From: Candidatus Sulfobium mesophilum | Lineage (GTDB): Bacteria; Nitrospirota; Thermodesulfovibrionia; Thermodesulfovibrionales; UBA6898 | DNA: 38,006 bases | Direction: 5' to 3' | Assembly (NCBI GenBank): GCA_900302705.1 | Contig: OUUY01000063.1 | Span: 1 to 38,006 of the forward strand | In this document: piece by piece, positions 24,148 through 33,109 of the stretch | Position numbering within the stretch: the stretch's first letter is position 1 | How the letters are laid out: each line of letters starts with the position of its first letter | Translations under genes and position numbers: made by a program | The notes under the pieces: generated by a model | Databases searched by the model: none | Told to the model about the DNA's origin: nothing | The model's input: the letters and a program-made list of their open reading frames with translations, nothing else

Positions 24148-26907
24148 CTATTTCGTCTTCTTCTTTTTATCCTTCAGTGCAGCCTGTGCCGCTGCAAATC
24201 GTGCAATCGGGACCCTAAAGGGCGAACAACTAACATAGTCGAGACCTATGGCATGACAGAATTCTACGGACTTAGGCTCTCCGCCATGCTCTCCGCAGAT
24301 ACCCATCTTCAAATCCTTCTTCACTTTTCTGCCTTTTTCAACAGCGATCTTCATGAATGAGCCTACACCATTCTGATCTATAGTAATGAAGGGATCGTCC
24401 TTTAAGAGACCATTCTCAACATAAAATGGAAGGAACCTGCCCGCATCGTCCCTCGAGAGCCCGTATACCGTCTGAGTCAGGTCGTTAGTGCCGAATGAAT
24501 AGAAGTCAGCCTCAGCAGCTATTTCGTCTGAGGTCATGCAGGCACGGGGCAATTCGATCATCGTCCCCACCGTATACGGCACTTTCACGCCAAATTCTCT
24601 TTTTACCCGCTCGGCTGTCGAGACGGTAAGCTCCTTCATTTTTACCAACTCATTGACATGCCCTACTAGAGGAATCATTATCTCGGGAATGACCTTTACC
24701 TTCTCCTTTGTCAACTCGCATGCAGCCTCCATGATCGCCTGCGCCTGCATCTCATATATCTCAGGATAGGTTACACCGAGACGACATCCGCGATGACCAA
24801 GCATTGGGTTGAACTCATGAAGTGACTTGTTCTTGGCATTGAGTTTATCAAACGGTACACCCATTTCATCCGCAAGTTCCTGAAGCTCCTTATCCGTATG
24901 TGGAAGAAACTCGTGAAGAGGAGGGTCCAGAAGTCTTATTGTCACGGGAAGACCAGCCATCGCCCTGAATATTCCTATGAAATCCACCTTCTGAAAAGGA
25001 AGCAGTTTGGCAAGGGCCTTCTTTCTTCCCTCCACCGTCTCGGAAAGAATCATTTCCCTGACGGCCTTTATCCTGTCCGGCCCAAAGAACATATGCTCGG
25101 TCCTGCAGAGCCCTATCCCTTCAGCGCCGAAATTCCGCGCCACCGCAGCATCGTTCGGAGTATCTGCATTTGTTCTAACCTTAAGTATCCTCAACTGATC
25201 AGCCCATTTCATAAGCTCCTTATACCAGAGGTTATGGTCAGGATCAGCCGGCAGAAGATCGAGCTTGCCCTCGTACACACGCCCCTTTGTCCCGTTCAGG
25301 GTGATCCAGTCACCTTCTCTTACAATCCTTTCGTTGACGTGTATTTCTTTCTTTTGCACATCAATATTGAGCGCAGAGCACCCGACGATACAGCATTTAC
25401 CCCATCCCCTTGCAACGAGGGCAGCATGGCTTGTCATCCCGCCTTTTGCGGTAAGTATTGCCTCTGCGGCATGCATTCCATGAACGTCTTCAGGGGACGT
25501 CTCATTTCTTACAAGGATAATCTTCTCCCCTTTCTTTGCCCTTTCTTCAGCATCGTCGGCAGTGAAAGTCACTCTGCCAATCGCCCCGCCCGGGCCTGCC
25601 GGCAACCCTTTCGCCAATTCCACGGCCTTCTTCTCAGCCGCCGGATCAACGCTCGGGTGCAGAAGTTCATCCAGCTGATCCGGCTTCACCCGAAGAACCG
25701 CGGTCTCCTTTGATATCAGCTTTTGTCTGGCCATTTCCACAGCCATCCTTATGGCAGCCTGACCATTTCTTTTGCCTACCCGCGTCTGCAGCATCCAGAG
25801 CCTTCCGTCTTCTATAGTGAATTCGATATCCTGCATATCAGTGTAATGCCGTTCGAGTTTTTTCTCTATCGTGAAAAGCTGCTTGTATAATTTAGGCATC
25901 GCAGACTCAAGAGACGGCAGGTGCTTTGTGTCATCAGTCTTGCCGGCTTCATTCACAGGATTGGGGGTTCTGATACCCGCCACCACATCTTCACCCTGGG
26001 CATTGGGAAGCCATTCGCCGAAAAACATATTCTCGCCGGTAGCCGGGTTTCTTGTAAAAGCCACACCTGTTGCGGAATTATCGCCAGTGTTGCCGAAGAC
26101 CATCGACTGGACATTCACTGCTGTTCCCCATTCTTCCGGGATCTTCTCTATTCTGCGGTATGACACTGCACGCTTCCCCATCCATGATTGAAAGACCGCA
26201 CCTACCCCTCCCCAAAGCTGCTCTTGCGGCTCATCAGGGAAATCTTTTTTCAACGTCTGTCTGATAATTACCTTAAATTCCTCGCAAAGCACTTTCAGAT
26301 CTTCGACTGTCAGGTCAGTGTCACTCTTATATCCTTTTTCTTTCTTAAGTCTGTCCATCGAATGTTCCAGCTTATGTCGGATACCGCCGGTCTCTTCAGG
26401 TTCTATCCCCGCAGCTTTTTCCATGACCACGTCAGAGTACATCATGAGCAGTCTCCGGTAGGCGTCATAAACAAATCGGTCATTGTTCGTCTTCTTAATT
26501 AATCCCGGGATGGTCTTTGTCGTGAGACCGACATTGAGGACAGTTTCCATCATGCCAGGCATTGAACTGCGCGCCCCTGAACGAACAGAGACAAGAAGGG
26601 GATCCGCCGGGTCTCCGAACTTCTTTCCCATTATTTTTTCCACCTTGCTTAAGGCTAAATCGACCTGCGCTTTTAATTCAGAGGGATACTTGCGGTTATT
26701 CTTATAATACAACGTGCATACTTCAGTCGTAATTGTGAATCCAGGCGGCACCGGAATCCCCAGATTGGTCATTTCAGCAAGATTTGCCCCTTTGCCGCCA
26801 AGGAGGTTCTTCATTTCTGCCTTGCCGTCGGCCTTGCCAGCCCCAAAAAAATAAACATATTTTCTTAAAGTCCTTTTTGTACTCTTCTTAGCCGTTGACT
26901 TCGCCAT
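24148..26907 (-). CDS. ppdK: Pyruvate, phosphate dikinase
   Basis: Interconverts pyruvate, ATP and phosphate with PEP, AMP and pyrophosphate; in bacteria it serves gluconeogenesis or PPi-linked glycolysis. From ATG 26907 it has 919 residues. The nucleotide-binding domain shows GGKGANLAEMTNLGIPVPPG, SVRSGARSSMPGMMETVLN and GVAFTRNPATGE. The swivelling domain has the phospho-His in TAKGGMTSHAALVARGWG (about 494). The PEP domain has GTNDLTQTVYGLSRDDAGRF and the catalytic Cys in GICGEHGG (about 871). Unlike PEP synthase it carries the full PPDK insert set. AGGAGG 7 nt upstream supports this start over an upstream in-frame one at 26985. A Lys/Thr-rich N-terminus and Lys-rich tail are notable. Confidence 0.96.
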   Translation of the reverse strand: MAKSTAKKSTKRTLRKYVYFFGAGKADGKAEMKNLLGGKGANLAEMTNLGIPVPPGFTITTEVCTLYYKNNRKYPSELKAQVDLALSKVEKIMGKKFGDPADPLLVSVRSGARSSMPGMMETVLNVGLTTKTIPGLIKKTNNDRFVYDAYRRLLMMYSDVVMEKAAGIEPEETGGIRHKLEHSMDRLKKEKGYKSDTDLTVEDLKVLCEEFKVIIRQTLKKDFPDEPQEQLWGGVGAVFQSWMGKRAVSYRRIEKIPEEWGTAVNVQSMVFGNTGDNSATGVAFTRNPATGENMFFGEWLPNAQGEDVVAGIRTPNPVNEAGKTDDTKHLPSLESAMPKLYKQLFTIEKKLERHYTDMQDIEFTIEDGRLWMLQTRVGKRNGQAAIRMAVEMARQKLISKETAVLRVKPDQLDELLHPSVDPAAEKKAVELAKGLPAGPGGAIGRVTFTADDAEERAKKGEKIILVRNETSPEDVHGMHAAEAILTAKGGMTSHAALVARGWGKCCIVGCSALNIDVQKKEIHVNERIVREGDWITLNGTKGRVYEGKLDLLPADPDHNLWYKELMKWADQLRILKVRTNADTPNDAAVARNFGAEGIGLCRTEHMFFGPDRIKAVREMILSETVEGRKKALAKLLPFQKVDFIGIFRAMAGLPVTIRLLDPPLHEFLPHTDKELQELADEMGVPFDKLNAKNKSLHEFNPMLGHRGCRLGVTYPEIYEMQAQAIMEAACELTKEKVKVIPEIMIPLVGHVNELVKMKELTVSTAERVKREFGVKVPYTVGTMIELPRACMTSDEIAAEADFYSFGTNDLTQTVYGLSRDDAGRFLPFYVENGLLKDDPFITIDQNGVGSFMKIAVEKGRKVKKDLKMGICGEHGGEPKSVEFCHAIGLDYVSCSPFRVPIARFAAAQAALKDKKKKTK

Positions 26908-27161
26908 TAATGATCCTCCTGAGAGAAGTTTAAAAATAATAAATCCTATTAAATTGTAGGACTTATAGACTACCTTAGTGCTCAAAAAAATTCAATACTC
27001 AATACAAAGTAAATTTTTATAAATTTATTAGGAATTATAATGAATTCGGAAACACTTAATGCAGATAAATTATAACCTTACTATTTGGGCCGTCATCTGG
27101 CAGGAATCTTAACTCAGCAACATGCGGCGGAGAAAATCAGGGTTCCCGATTCCTAACCTCT
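26908..27161. other. AT-rich gap between ppdK and purM
   Basis: This 254-bp gap contains the ppdK Shine-Dalgarno (AGGAGG on the minus strand, 26920-26915) and an AT-rich block around 26930-27060 likely to hold the ppdK promoter. I could not choose a convincing -35/-10 pair. No small gene, tRNA or riboswitch is recognisable. Near 27138-27155 an imperfect AATCAGGG/CCCGATT repeat follows purM but has too small a loop for a terminator. Confidence 0.4.
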
Positions 27162-28202
27162 TTATTCATATCTCACTCCGCTTATGCCCTTCTTCACCTT
27201 CCCCATCAGATAGGCGCCGATTCCTTTCTTTTTCAATGCAGCCAAAGCTATTCCCCCCTGCTCTTTGCTGACAACTGTTATAAGACCCACTCCCATATTG
27301 AAAGTCCTACGCATGTCCTCTTCAGGAACGTTGCCGGCATTGCGGATCACCGAGAATATCGCCGGTTCAGGCCACGAGCCTTCAAACAACACGGCGCCGA
27401 GACCTTTAGGAAAGATTCTCGGCAAGTTTCCCGGGATCCCGCCGCCAGTTATATGGGCAATGCCTCTCACATCCACCTTTTCTCTAAGCACCTTGAAGGT
27501 CTTTACATATATCCTGGTAGGCTTCAACAACTCCTCACCCAGCGGAATACCAAGCTGAGGAAGAATTTTTTTAAAACTCATTTTCTTGAAATCAAATAAG
27601 ACCTTCCTCGCCAGGGAATATCCATTGCTATGCAGACCGCTTGAGGGAATGCCGATTAAGGCATCGCCATCTTTAATCCGCGCTCCGTCGATTATTTTCT
27701 TCTTATCAACAACCCCAACAGCAAACCCTGACAGATCATATTCTCCGCTTTCATAAAAACCCGGCATCTCGGCTGTTTCACCACCCACCAAAGAACATCC
27801 GGCTTCAAGACACCCATTTGCAATACCTTTTATAACTTCAGCAGCCTTTTCAGGTTTGAGTTTTCCGGTGGCAAAATAATCGAGGAAAAAAAGCGGCTCT
27901 GCCCCGCTGGTCAAGATATCATTTACGCACATAGCTACAAGGTCTATCCCGACAGTGTCATGTCGGCCCGTCATAAAGGCTATCTTCAGCTTTGTGCCAA
28001 CGCCGTCAGTGCCGCTTACCAGAATTGGCTCTTTGTATTTACGGATATCGAGCTTGAACAATGCGCCGAACGATCCTATATCGGCCATCACTTCCGGTCT
28101 GAAGGTCTTTCTGACAAGCGGCTTTATGATCCCGACGAACCTGTCTCCCTCGTCGATATCAACTCCGGCCTTCTTATAGGTAAGTCTCTTGTATGTTGCC
28201 AT
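27162..28202 (-). CDS. purM: Phosphoribosylformylglycinamidine cyclo-ligase (AIR synthetase)
   Basis: Fifth step of purine synthesis, closing the imidazole ring of FGAM with ATP. The 346-residue protein carries the PurM signatures YKKAGVDIDEGDRFV, SGTDGVGTKLKIA, IDLVAMCVNDILTSGAEPLF, SLVGGETAEMPGFY and IPSSGLHSNGYSLARK. The C-terminal domain has GIAHITGGGIPGNLPRIFP. Length is normal. It stands alone with no other pur genes nearby and diverges from surE. No Shine-Dalgarno precedes the ATG, and I found no convincing promoter. Confidence 0.97.
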   Translation of the reverse strand: MATYKRLTYKKAGVDIDEGDRFVGIIKPLVRKTFRPEVMADIGSFGALFKLDIRKYKEPILVSGTDGVGTKLKIAFMTGRHDTVGIDLVAMCVNDILTSGAEPLFFLDYFATGKLKPEKAAEVIKGIANGCLEAGCSLVGGETAEMPGFYESGEYDLSGFAVGVVDKKKIIDGARIKDGDALIGIPSSGLHSNGYSLARKVLFDFKKMSFKKILPQLGIPLGEELLKPTRIYVKTFKVLREKVDVRGIAHITGGGIPGNLPRIFPKGLGAVLFEGSWPEPAIFSVIRNAGNVPEEDMRRTFNMGVGLITVVSKEQGGIALAALKKKGIGAYLMGKVKKGISGVRYE

Positions 28203-28348
28203 AAATAGTCGTTAAGGCAGGCTTCGTTTTGAACCACTATATTTTGCACAATGCAAGGCGAAAGGGCAAGGCAATTTATTTGAAATTTTAAGACCTTAGT
28301 ATCGCGCTTCCTGATGATTCGTCGATATTTTCGAAAAGAGACGTTTCC

Positions 28349-28357
28349 TGCTAAGAT
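28349..28357 (+). promoter_or_regulatory. surE extended -10 promoter, predicted leaderless
   Basis: TGC followed by TAAGAT (28352-28357) lies 8 nt before ATG 28366. Only a poor -35 (TTCGAA-like, near 28330) is present, as is usual with extended -10 promoters. No Shine-Dalgarno exists. Confidence 0.5.
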
Positions 28358-28365
28358 ATTTAGTG

Positions 28366-29148
28366 ATGCCTTTGATACTCGTAACAAATGATGACGGCCT
28401 TCATTCCCCCGGCATCATGTCGCTATACGGAGCGGTAAAGCATCTGGGAGACGCCTACATAGTTGCTCCGGACAGGGAAAGGAGCGCTGCCGGGCATTCA
28501 CTCACACTCCACCGCCCCTTGAAAGTGTCTGAAGTCAGGGAAAGGGTCTACAGCATAAACGGCACCCCCACTGATTGTGTAACCGTCGCAATAAATAAGG
28601 TCCTGCCCGAAAGGCCGTCTCTTGTCGTCTCGGGAATCAACAGGGGGGCTAACCTGGGGGATGATATCACATATTCTGGCACAGTCTCTGCGGCGATTGA
28701 GGGGACTATGTTTGGTATTCCTTCCATAGCTTTTTCCATGCCTTCGTCCAAGCAATATCATTTTGATACGGCGTCTGCCGTGGCCTACAACATCGCTTCA
28801 TATGTCCTTAAACACTCTCTGCCCTACGACACGCTGTTAAATGTGAACATACCTAATGTCGCTAAAGAGGACATCAGAGGCATGAGGTTTACACGGCAGG
28901 GCAAACGTCTTTACGACGGCGCGATCCAGGAAACCTTCGACCCATGGGGCGAAAAACATTACTGGATAGGCGGTGGGAAGCCATATTGGGAACGCGGTGA
29001 GGATACGGATATAGAGACGCTTGAGGCCAACTATATTTCAGTGACCCCGATACACCTGGACCTGACAAACTACGACGCCCTCTCATTCTTTAAAGAGAAA
29101 TGGCGCGGGGATGGCATGTGGACATGGGATTCCGATGAAAAAGTATGA
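28366..29148 (+). CDS. surE: 5'/3'-nucleotidase SurE
   Basis: Metal-dependent nucleoside monophosphatase and exopolyphosphatase of the survival protein family. From ATG 28366 it has 260 residues. Active-site elements are LVTNDDG (N8-D9-D10), DRERSAAGHSLT with the catalytic-type Ser, NGTPTDCV, SGINRGANLGDDITYSGTV and SAAIEG. The preceding GTG at 28363 would add one residue. It leads a three-gene unit: its 3' end overlaps a FAD dehydrogenase by 14 nt, and pcm follows. The surE-pcm association is classical in enterobacteria; here a flavoprotein is inserted between them. Confidence 0.96.
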   Translation: MPLILVTNDDGLHSPGIMSLYGAVKHLGDAYIVAPDRERSAAGHSLTLHRPLKVSEVRERVYSINGTPTDCVTVAINKVLPERPSLVVSGINRGANLGDDITYSGTVSAAIEGTMFGIPSIAFSMPSSKQYHFDTASAVAYNIASYVLKHSLPYDTLLNVNIPNVAKEDIRGMRFTRQGKRLYDGAIQETFDPWGEKHYWIGGGKPYWERGEDTDIETLEANYISVTPIHLDLTNYDALSFFKEKWRGDGMWTWDSDEKV

Positions 29149-30514
29149 CGTTATAATCATAGGCGCTGGACCATCGGGAATATTCACGGCTCTTGAACTT
29201 CTGAACTCGAAAGAAAAGCCAAGCATTCTCATAATTGAAAAAGGAAAGGATATCGAAGAGAGGGCCTGTCCGGTTAAAGTGAAAAACATCTCCTGCACTG
29301 CCTGCAGGGAATGCGATCTCCTGAGCGGATGGGGCGGCGCAGGCGCCTTTAGTGACGGAAAACTCAGTCTATCCCCCGAAGTCGGCGGCTTTCTTTCACG
29401 CTATATAGATAAAGATAAAGTAAGATCGCTCATAGATTACGTCGACGGGATATATTTGAAATACGGCGCCCCGTCCGAGGTATTCGGCGACAAGGCGGAA
29501 GAAGTAATGGAACTGGAAAAGCTCTCATCGGTAAACAACCTTGTTCTCATTCCGTCAAAAATTCGTCACATCGGCACAGACCGGTGCAAGATGCTTCTGA
29601 AGAGGATACGCGAAGACATCCGCAACTCCGTCGACACGATATTCCAGACAGAGGCTGAGGCCGTGCTTGTCGAGGGCGGTAAATACAAAGGGGTGAAACT
29701 AAAAGATGGCACCGAGTTTCTCTCGGACTTCCTCGTCCTCGCTCCGGGGCGGGAAGGATCCCGATGGCTCGAGGAAGAATCCAGAAGACTCGGTCTCACT
29801 CTGCTTAAGAACCCCGTAGATATAGGGGTAAGAGTGGAACTTCCGGCAACCGTACTTGAGCCGCTTACAAGGGTCACCTACGAACCCAAACTCCTCTTTT
29901 ACTCCAGAAGGTTCGATGATAAAGTCAGGACATTCTGCGTTAATCCCTACGGCGAGGTGGTAAAAGAATATCTTAAGGGTATCTGGACTGTTAACGGTCA
30001 TAGCTACGCCGACCGCAGGACCGCCAATACGAACTTTGCTATTCTCGTCAGCACCTACTTTACTGAACCATTTGACCAGCCGATCTCTTATGGAAGATAT
30101 ATCGCGCAACTGGCAAATTTTCTCGGCAAAGGCGTGATAGTTCAAAGGCTCGGGGACCTGATGGCAGGCAGGCGCTCGACGCAGGAACGAATTTCAAAAG
30201 GTATCGTGCGTCCGACCCTCGCTGACGCAACACCCGGAGACCTGAGCTTTGTTATCCCTTACCGTTATCTATGCGACATCATGGAAATGCTCGAAGCACT
30301 TGATAAAATAGCGCCGGGGGTTAACTCCCGCCACACCCTCCTTTATGGCGTCGAAGTAAAATTCTACTCCATGCAGTTGAAGCTTACTGACAGACTTGAG
30401 ACTGAGATTTCCAATATATTTGCAGTTGGAGACGGCGCAGGCGTAAGCCGGGGGCTGATTCAGGCATCCGCATCCGGAATCCTGGCAGCAAGAGAGATCC
30501 TCTGCCGCTCCTGA
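29135..30514 (+). CDS. FAD-dependent dehydrogenase (COG2509-like) with Cys motif
   Basis: Predicted flavoprotein of 459 residues from ATG 29135; function unknown. The dinucleotide-binding fold is VIIIGAGPSGIFTALEL (6-22) and a second FAD-contact motif is SGWGGAGAFSDGKLSL. Between them lie C45, C54, C57 and C60, the last three as CTACREC, which could hold a metal or Fe-S centre. The C-terminal IFAVGDGAGVSRGLIQASASG closes the FAD site. An upstream in-frame start at 29111 would lie further into surE; 29135 gives the standard N-terminus. It is the middle gene of surE-FAD-pcm and probably translationally coupled to surE. Confidence 0.85.
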   Translation: MKKYDVIIIGAGPSGIFTALELLNSKEKPSILIIEKGKDIEERACPVKVKNISCTACRECDLLSGWGGAGAFSDGKLSLSPEVGGFLSRYIDKDKVRSLIDYVDGIYLKYGAPSEVFGDKAEEVMELEKLSSVNNLVLIPSKIRHIGTDRCKMLLKRIREDIRNSVDTIFQTEAEAVLVEGGKYKGVKLKDGTEFLSDFLVLAPGREGSRWLEEESRRLGLTLLKNPVDIGVRVELPATVLEPLTRVTYEPKLLFYSRRFDDKVRTFCVNPYGEVVKEYLKGIWTVNGHSYADRRTANTNFAILVSTYFTEPFDQPISYGRYIAQLANFLGKGVIVQRLGDLMAGRRSTQERISKGIVRPTLADATPGDLSFVIPYRYLCDIMEMLEALDKIAPGVNSRHTLLYGVEVKFYSMQLKLTDRLETEISNIFAVGDGAGVSRGLIQASASGILAAREILCRS

Positions 30515-30524
30515 TGAGGAATAA

Positions 30525-31169
30525 GTGACAGACTATCAAAAACTCAGAGATCTCATGGTGGAAACACAACTGGTACCCAGGGGCATTAGGGACAAGGCTG
30601 TCCTTGATGCGATGAGGAATGTTCCCAGGCATTACTTCGTAGACAGCGCTCTCCAGTATTCGGCCTATGATGATATGGCCCTTCCAATCGGCGAAGGACA
30701 GACGATCTCGCAACCCTATATGGTGGCTATAATGACTGAACTGCTAGCATTGACGGGCAGAGAGAGGGTACTTGAGATCGGCACGGGTTCCGGGTATCAG
30801 GCCGCAATACTCGGCATGCTATCAAGAGAGGTTTTTACAATAGAGCGGATCGCGACGCTTACTGAAAAAGCGATGCAGAGGTTCCGTGAGCTTTCCTACC
30901 TTAATATCTACGCAAGAACAGGAGACGGCACACTCGGATGGCCTGAAAAGGCTCCATTCGACCGGATAATTATTACTGCCGCCTCACCGAAAATACCCGA
31001 CCCACTTAAAGAACAGCTCAGTGATAATGGTATCATAGTCGTCCCTGTGGGAAGCAGGTACTCCCAGCAACTCCTCAGGATAACAAAGACTAGATCAGGA
31101 TATGAGGAAGAGTATCACACACCCTGCGTGTTCGTGCCTTTAATAGGCGAACATGGCTGGAAAGAATAG
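30525..31169 (+). CDS. pcm: Protein-L-isoaspartate O-methyltransferase
   Basis: Repair enzyme that methylates isoaspartyl residues in aged proteins using SAM. The 214 residues have the PCMT pattern: MVETQLVPRGIRDKAVLDAM, VPRHYFVD, the pre-motif ALPIGEGQTISQPYMVA with the diagnostic ISQP, motif I VLEIGTGSGYQAA, FDRIIITAA, and the C-terminal FVPLIGEHGW. The GTG start has GAGGA 4 nt upstream. It is last in the surE unit and converges on the transglutaminase gene with an 11-nt gap. Confidence 0.96.
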   Translation: MTDYQKLRDLMVETQLVPRGIRDKAVLDAMRNVPRHYFVDSALQYSAYDDMALPIGEGQTISQPYMVAIMTELLALTGRERVLEIGTGSGYQAAILGMLSREVFTIERIATLTEKAMQRFRELSYLNIYARTGDGTLGWPEKAPFDRIIITAASPKIPDPLKEQLSDNGIIVVPVGSRYSQQLLRITKTRSGYEEEYHTPCVFVPLIGEHGWKE

Positions 31170-31180
31170 CTAACCCTGTA

Positions 31181-33109
31181 TCAGGGAAACTTCCCTTTAA
31201 GCCCCTTTCTTATTCTCTTCAGAAGTTGTCCATATTTCATGCGCGCCTCAGGGCCCATCTGAATGCATCCGAACCTGTGTCGTTGGTAGAGCTCCAAAAA
31301 TTCTCTTAACTGTCCTTCAACCGTTAGCCCCTGCGCCTTATTTAATATTTCTTCAGGCGTTGCCGAGGACTGAAGAGCAAATCCCCAGCGTGACATCATA
31401 TTTTTAAGATTCACGTATTTACGACTTACAAAGTCCATCCGCTCGAAACCCCATACTCTGCGAAATAAATAGACAGTTGATAAAAGCACAGTCGGCAAAA
31501 AGATGAGATATAACAAGAGTTGCAGCTTTCCGGCGCTTGTGAGGTGCAAAAAAGTCTGAAATTCAAACGGAGACACAAGGAAATGAAGAATCGCCCTTTG
31601 GTCTGCAGCCTGAAAACCTACGACATACCTGGCCCAGTTCATTTTGGCCCAATCCAGAAAAAGAGTAATCGCCATCAGATGCCCCGCGGGAACCGGCGGT
31701 GTTGGATCAAACCTTGTCCATCTGTTGTCGATCAACGCCTCGACCCAGGAATGAGCGTCGCTTTGCCTCACTATGATGTATCCCCCGAATTCGTTCGCTT
31801 CGCCTCCGTAGAAGCCGTTGACTATCCTGGCGGGAATGCCCATGCAACGCAGCATGAGAACCATTGATGTTGCGTAATGCTCACAAAACCCTTTCCTCGA
31901 ATAAAAGATGAAGTACTCAATGGGATTCATCCCCTTCTGGGGAGAAGCAACAGTCAATGAGTAAGTGTAATTTCTCTTCAGATATCGCTCGATCAGAATC
32001 GCTCTTTCCTCATCTGTTGCAGCCTTTGCCGTAATGTCCAGCGCAAGACGACTTATCTTTTCCATTCCGCTGGGAAGTTGAAGGTATCTGGAATCTCGAA
32101 CGCCAGGCACTTCACTTCGCACAATGCTGTATGCCGTATAAGAAGCCCTTCTTGCAGCCTTACGGGACAAGAATACGGCGTTTGCATTGTCTTCCGAAAC
32201 AAAGAAAGAATCGACCTTTATCGCTTTCATTTCCGACAGCCCGAAGATGATATCCGAATCGATCGGCTCAAGATATATCCGTTGCCCGACTGCTGATTCT
32301 TTGTCATAGCTGCCCAGCAGATACTCATCCCCCGATTTGACCGTCCTGTGGCGCTCGCCAACGGTGCTTTGCCACACCTTGCCATTGAAATAATCCAGCG
32401 ACTTACCACGCCAGTAATATGGTGGAGGAAGGGTACGTTCCAGTTCTATTCTCATAACTACCGAAGGGTCGAGCTTTATTTCACCCAAAGAACCGAAATC
32501 CACGCGGTCAGTAAACCCCGATGTCCTCATCCCTTTTGCGTGACTCTTTCCAAAAAAGGTAAAAGCAGTCCTTGGCATTATCAAAAAAAAGGCCGCTGTC
32601 AAAAGGAGGGCCGCAATAGATATCAAAGACACAGGCATTAACAACTTCACCTTCTCCTGGCGCCCTTCCTTGGCAAAATGGGAAAATACCATCGCCGCAA
32701 CAAGCGCTATAAGAAAGACGACAAAGACAATGCCAAAGACAATCGACTGCGAAAGTTCGGAGGCGATCACCATCTGTAGAAGAGACATAAAATATACCTG
32801 AAGGTGGTCCCATGGTTCTTTAAGGTCGTAGCTCTTGATCGCCTGGAACGTTATTGTAAGGTGAGCAACAGCCAGGAAAAAGTCACCAGAGACAACCGAG
32901 TCGAAGATAAATACGACAAGGGTCAGCACAGAACAGGCTCCGATGACCCATTTTGGAGCGGTCCCCCTGCCCTTTAAATAACGGTAATAACCGGGCACGA
33001 TAGCCAGTCCGCTTGCTGTCATGACCGGATTCAACTCGCCCGTGATGACAATGCCAATACATCCGGTGAATCCGAGAAAGGCCGTGAGTAATCTATATAT
33101 CCTCGGCAT
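31181..33109 (-). CDS. Membrane transglutaminase-like protein (TgpA/DUF3488 type)
   Basis: A 642-residue inner-membrane protein. The N-terminal third has about six hydrophobic segments (DUF3488-like), then a periplasmic region, a transglutaminase core and a final membrane helix (IFLPTVLLSTVYLF) with a cytoplasmic tail (DUF4129-like). The cysteine-protease-type triad is Cys409 (GFCEHYATSMVLMLR), His453 (SDAHSWVEA) and Asp468 (RFDPTPP). The Pseudomonas homologue TgpA is essential, but its substrate is unclear. ATG 33109 is preferred to an upstream start at 33187 that lies deep in the DUF58 gene; it overlaps that gene by 17 nt. Last of moxR-DUF58-tgpA. Confidence 0.88.
   Translation of the reverse strand: MPRIYRLLTAFLGFTGCIGIVITGELNPVMTASGLAIVPGYYRYLKGRGTAPKWVIGACSVLTLVVFIFDSVVSGDFFLAVAHLTITFQAIKSYDLKEPWDHLQVYFMSLLQMVIASELSQSIVFGIVFVVFLIALVAAMVFSHFAKEGRQEKVKLLMPVSLISIAALLLTAAFFLIMPRTAFTFFGKSHAKGMRTSGFTDRVDFGSLGEIKLDPSVVMRIELERTLPPPYYWRGKSLDYFNGKVWQSTVGERHRTVKSGDEYLLGSYDKESAVGQRIYLEPIDSDIIFGLSEMKAIKVDSFFVSEDNANAVFLSRKAARRASYTAYSIVRSEVPGVRDSRYLQLPSGMEKISRLALDITAKAATDEERAILIERYLKRNYTYSLTVASPQKGMNPIEYFIFYSRKGFCEHYATSMVLMLRCMGIPARIVNGFYGGEANEFGGYIIVRQSDAHSWVEALIDNRWTRFDPTPPVPAGHLMAITLFLDWAKMNWARYVVGFQAADQRAILHFLVSPFEFQTFLHLTSAGKLQLLLYLIFLPTVLLSTVYLFRRVWGFERMDFVSRKYVNLKNMMSRWGFALQSSATPEEILNKAQGLTVEGQLREFLELYQRHRFGCIQMGPEARMKYGQLLKRIRKGLKGKFP

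Noticed and set aside
24898-25713. Long plus-strand open frame (271 codons) opposite ppdK
   Set aside because: It is antisense to a highly conserved enzyme, and its product has no recognisable motif.
31174-31195. CCCTG/CAGGG and GGGAA/TTCCC repeats at the pcm end
   Set aside because: They overlap the last codons of the transglutaminase gene, have tiny loops and lack a T run of useful length.
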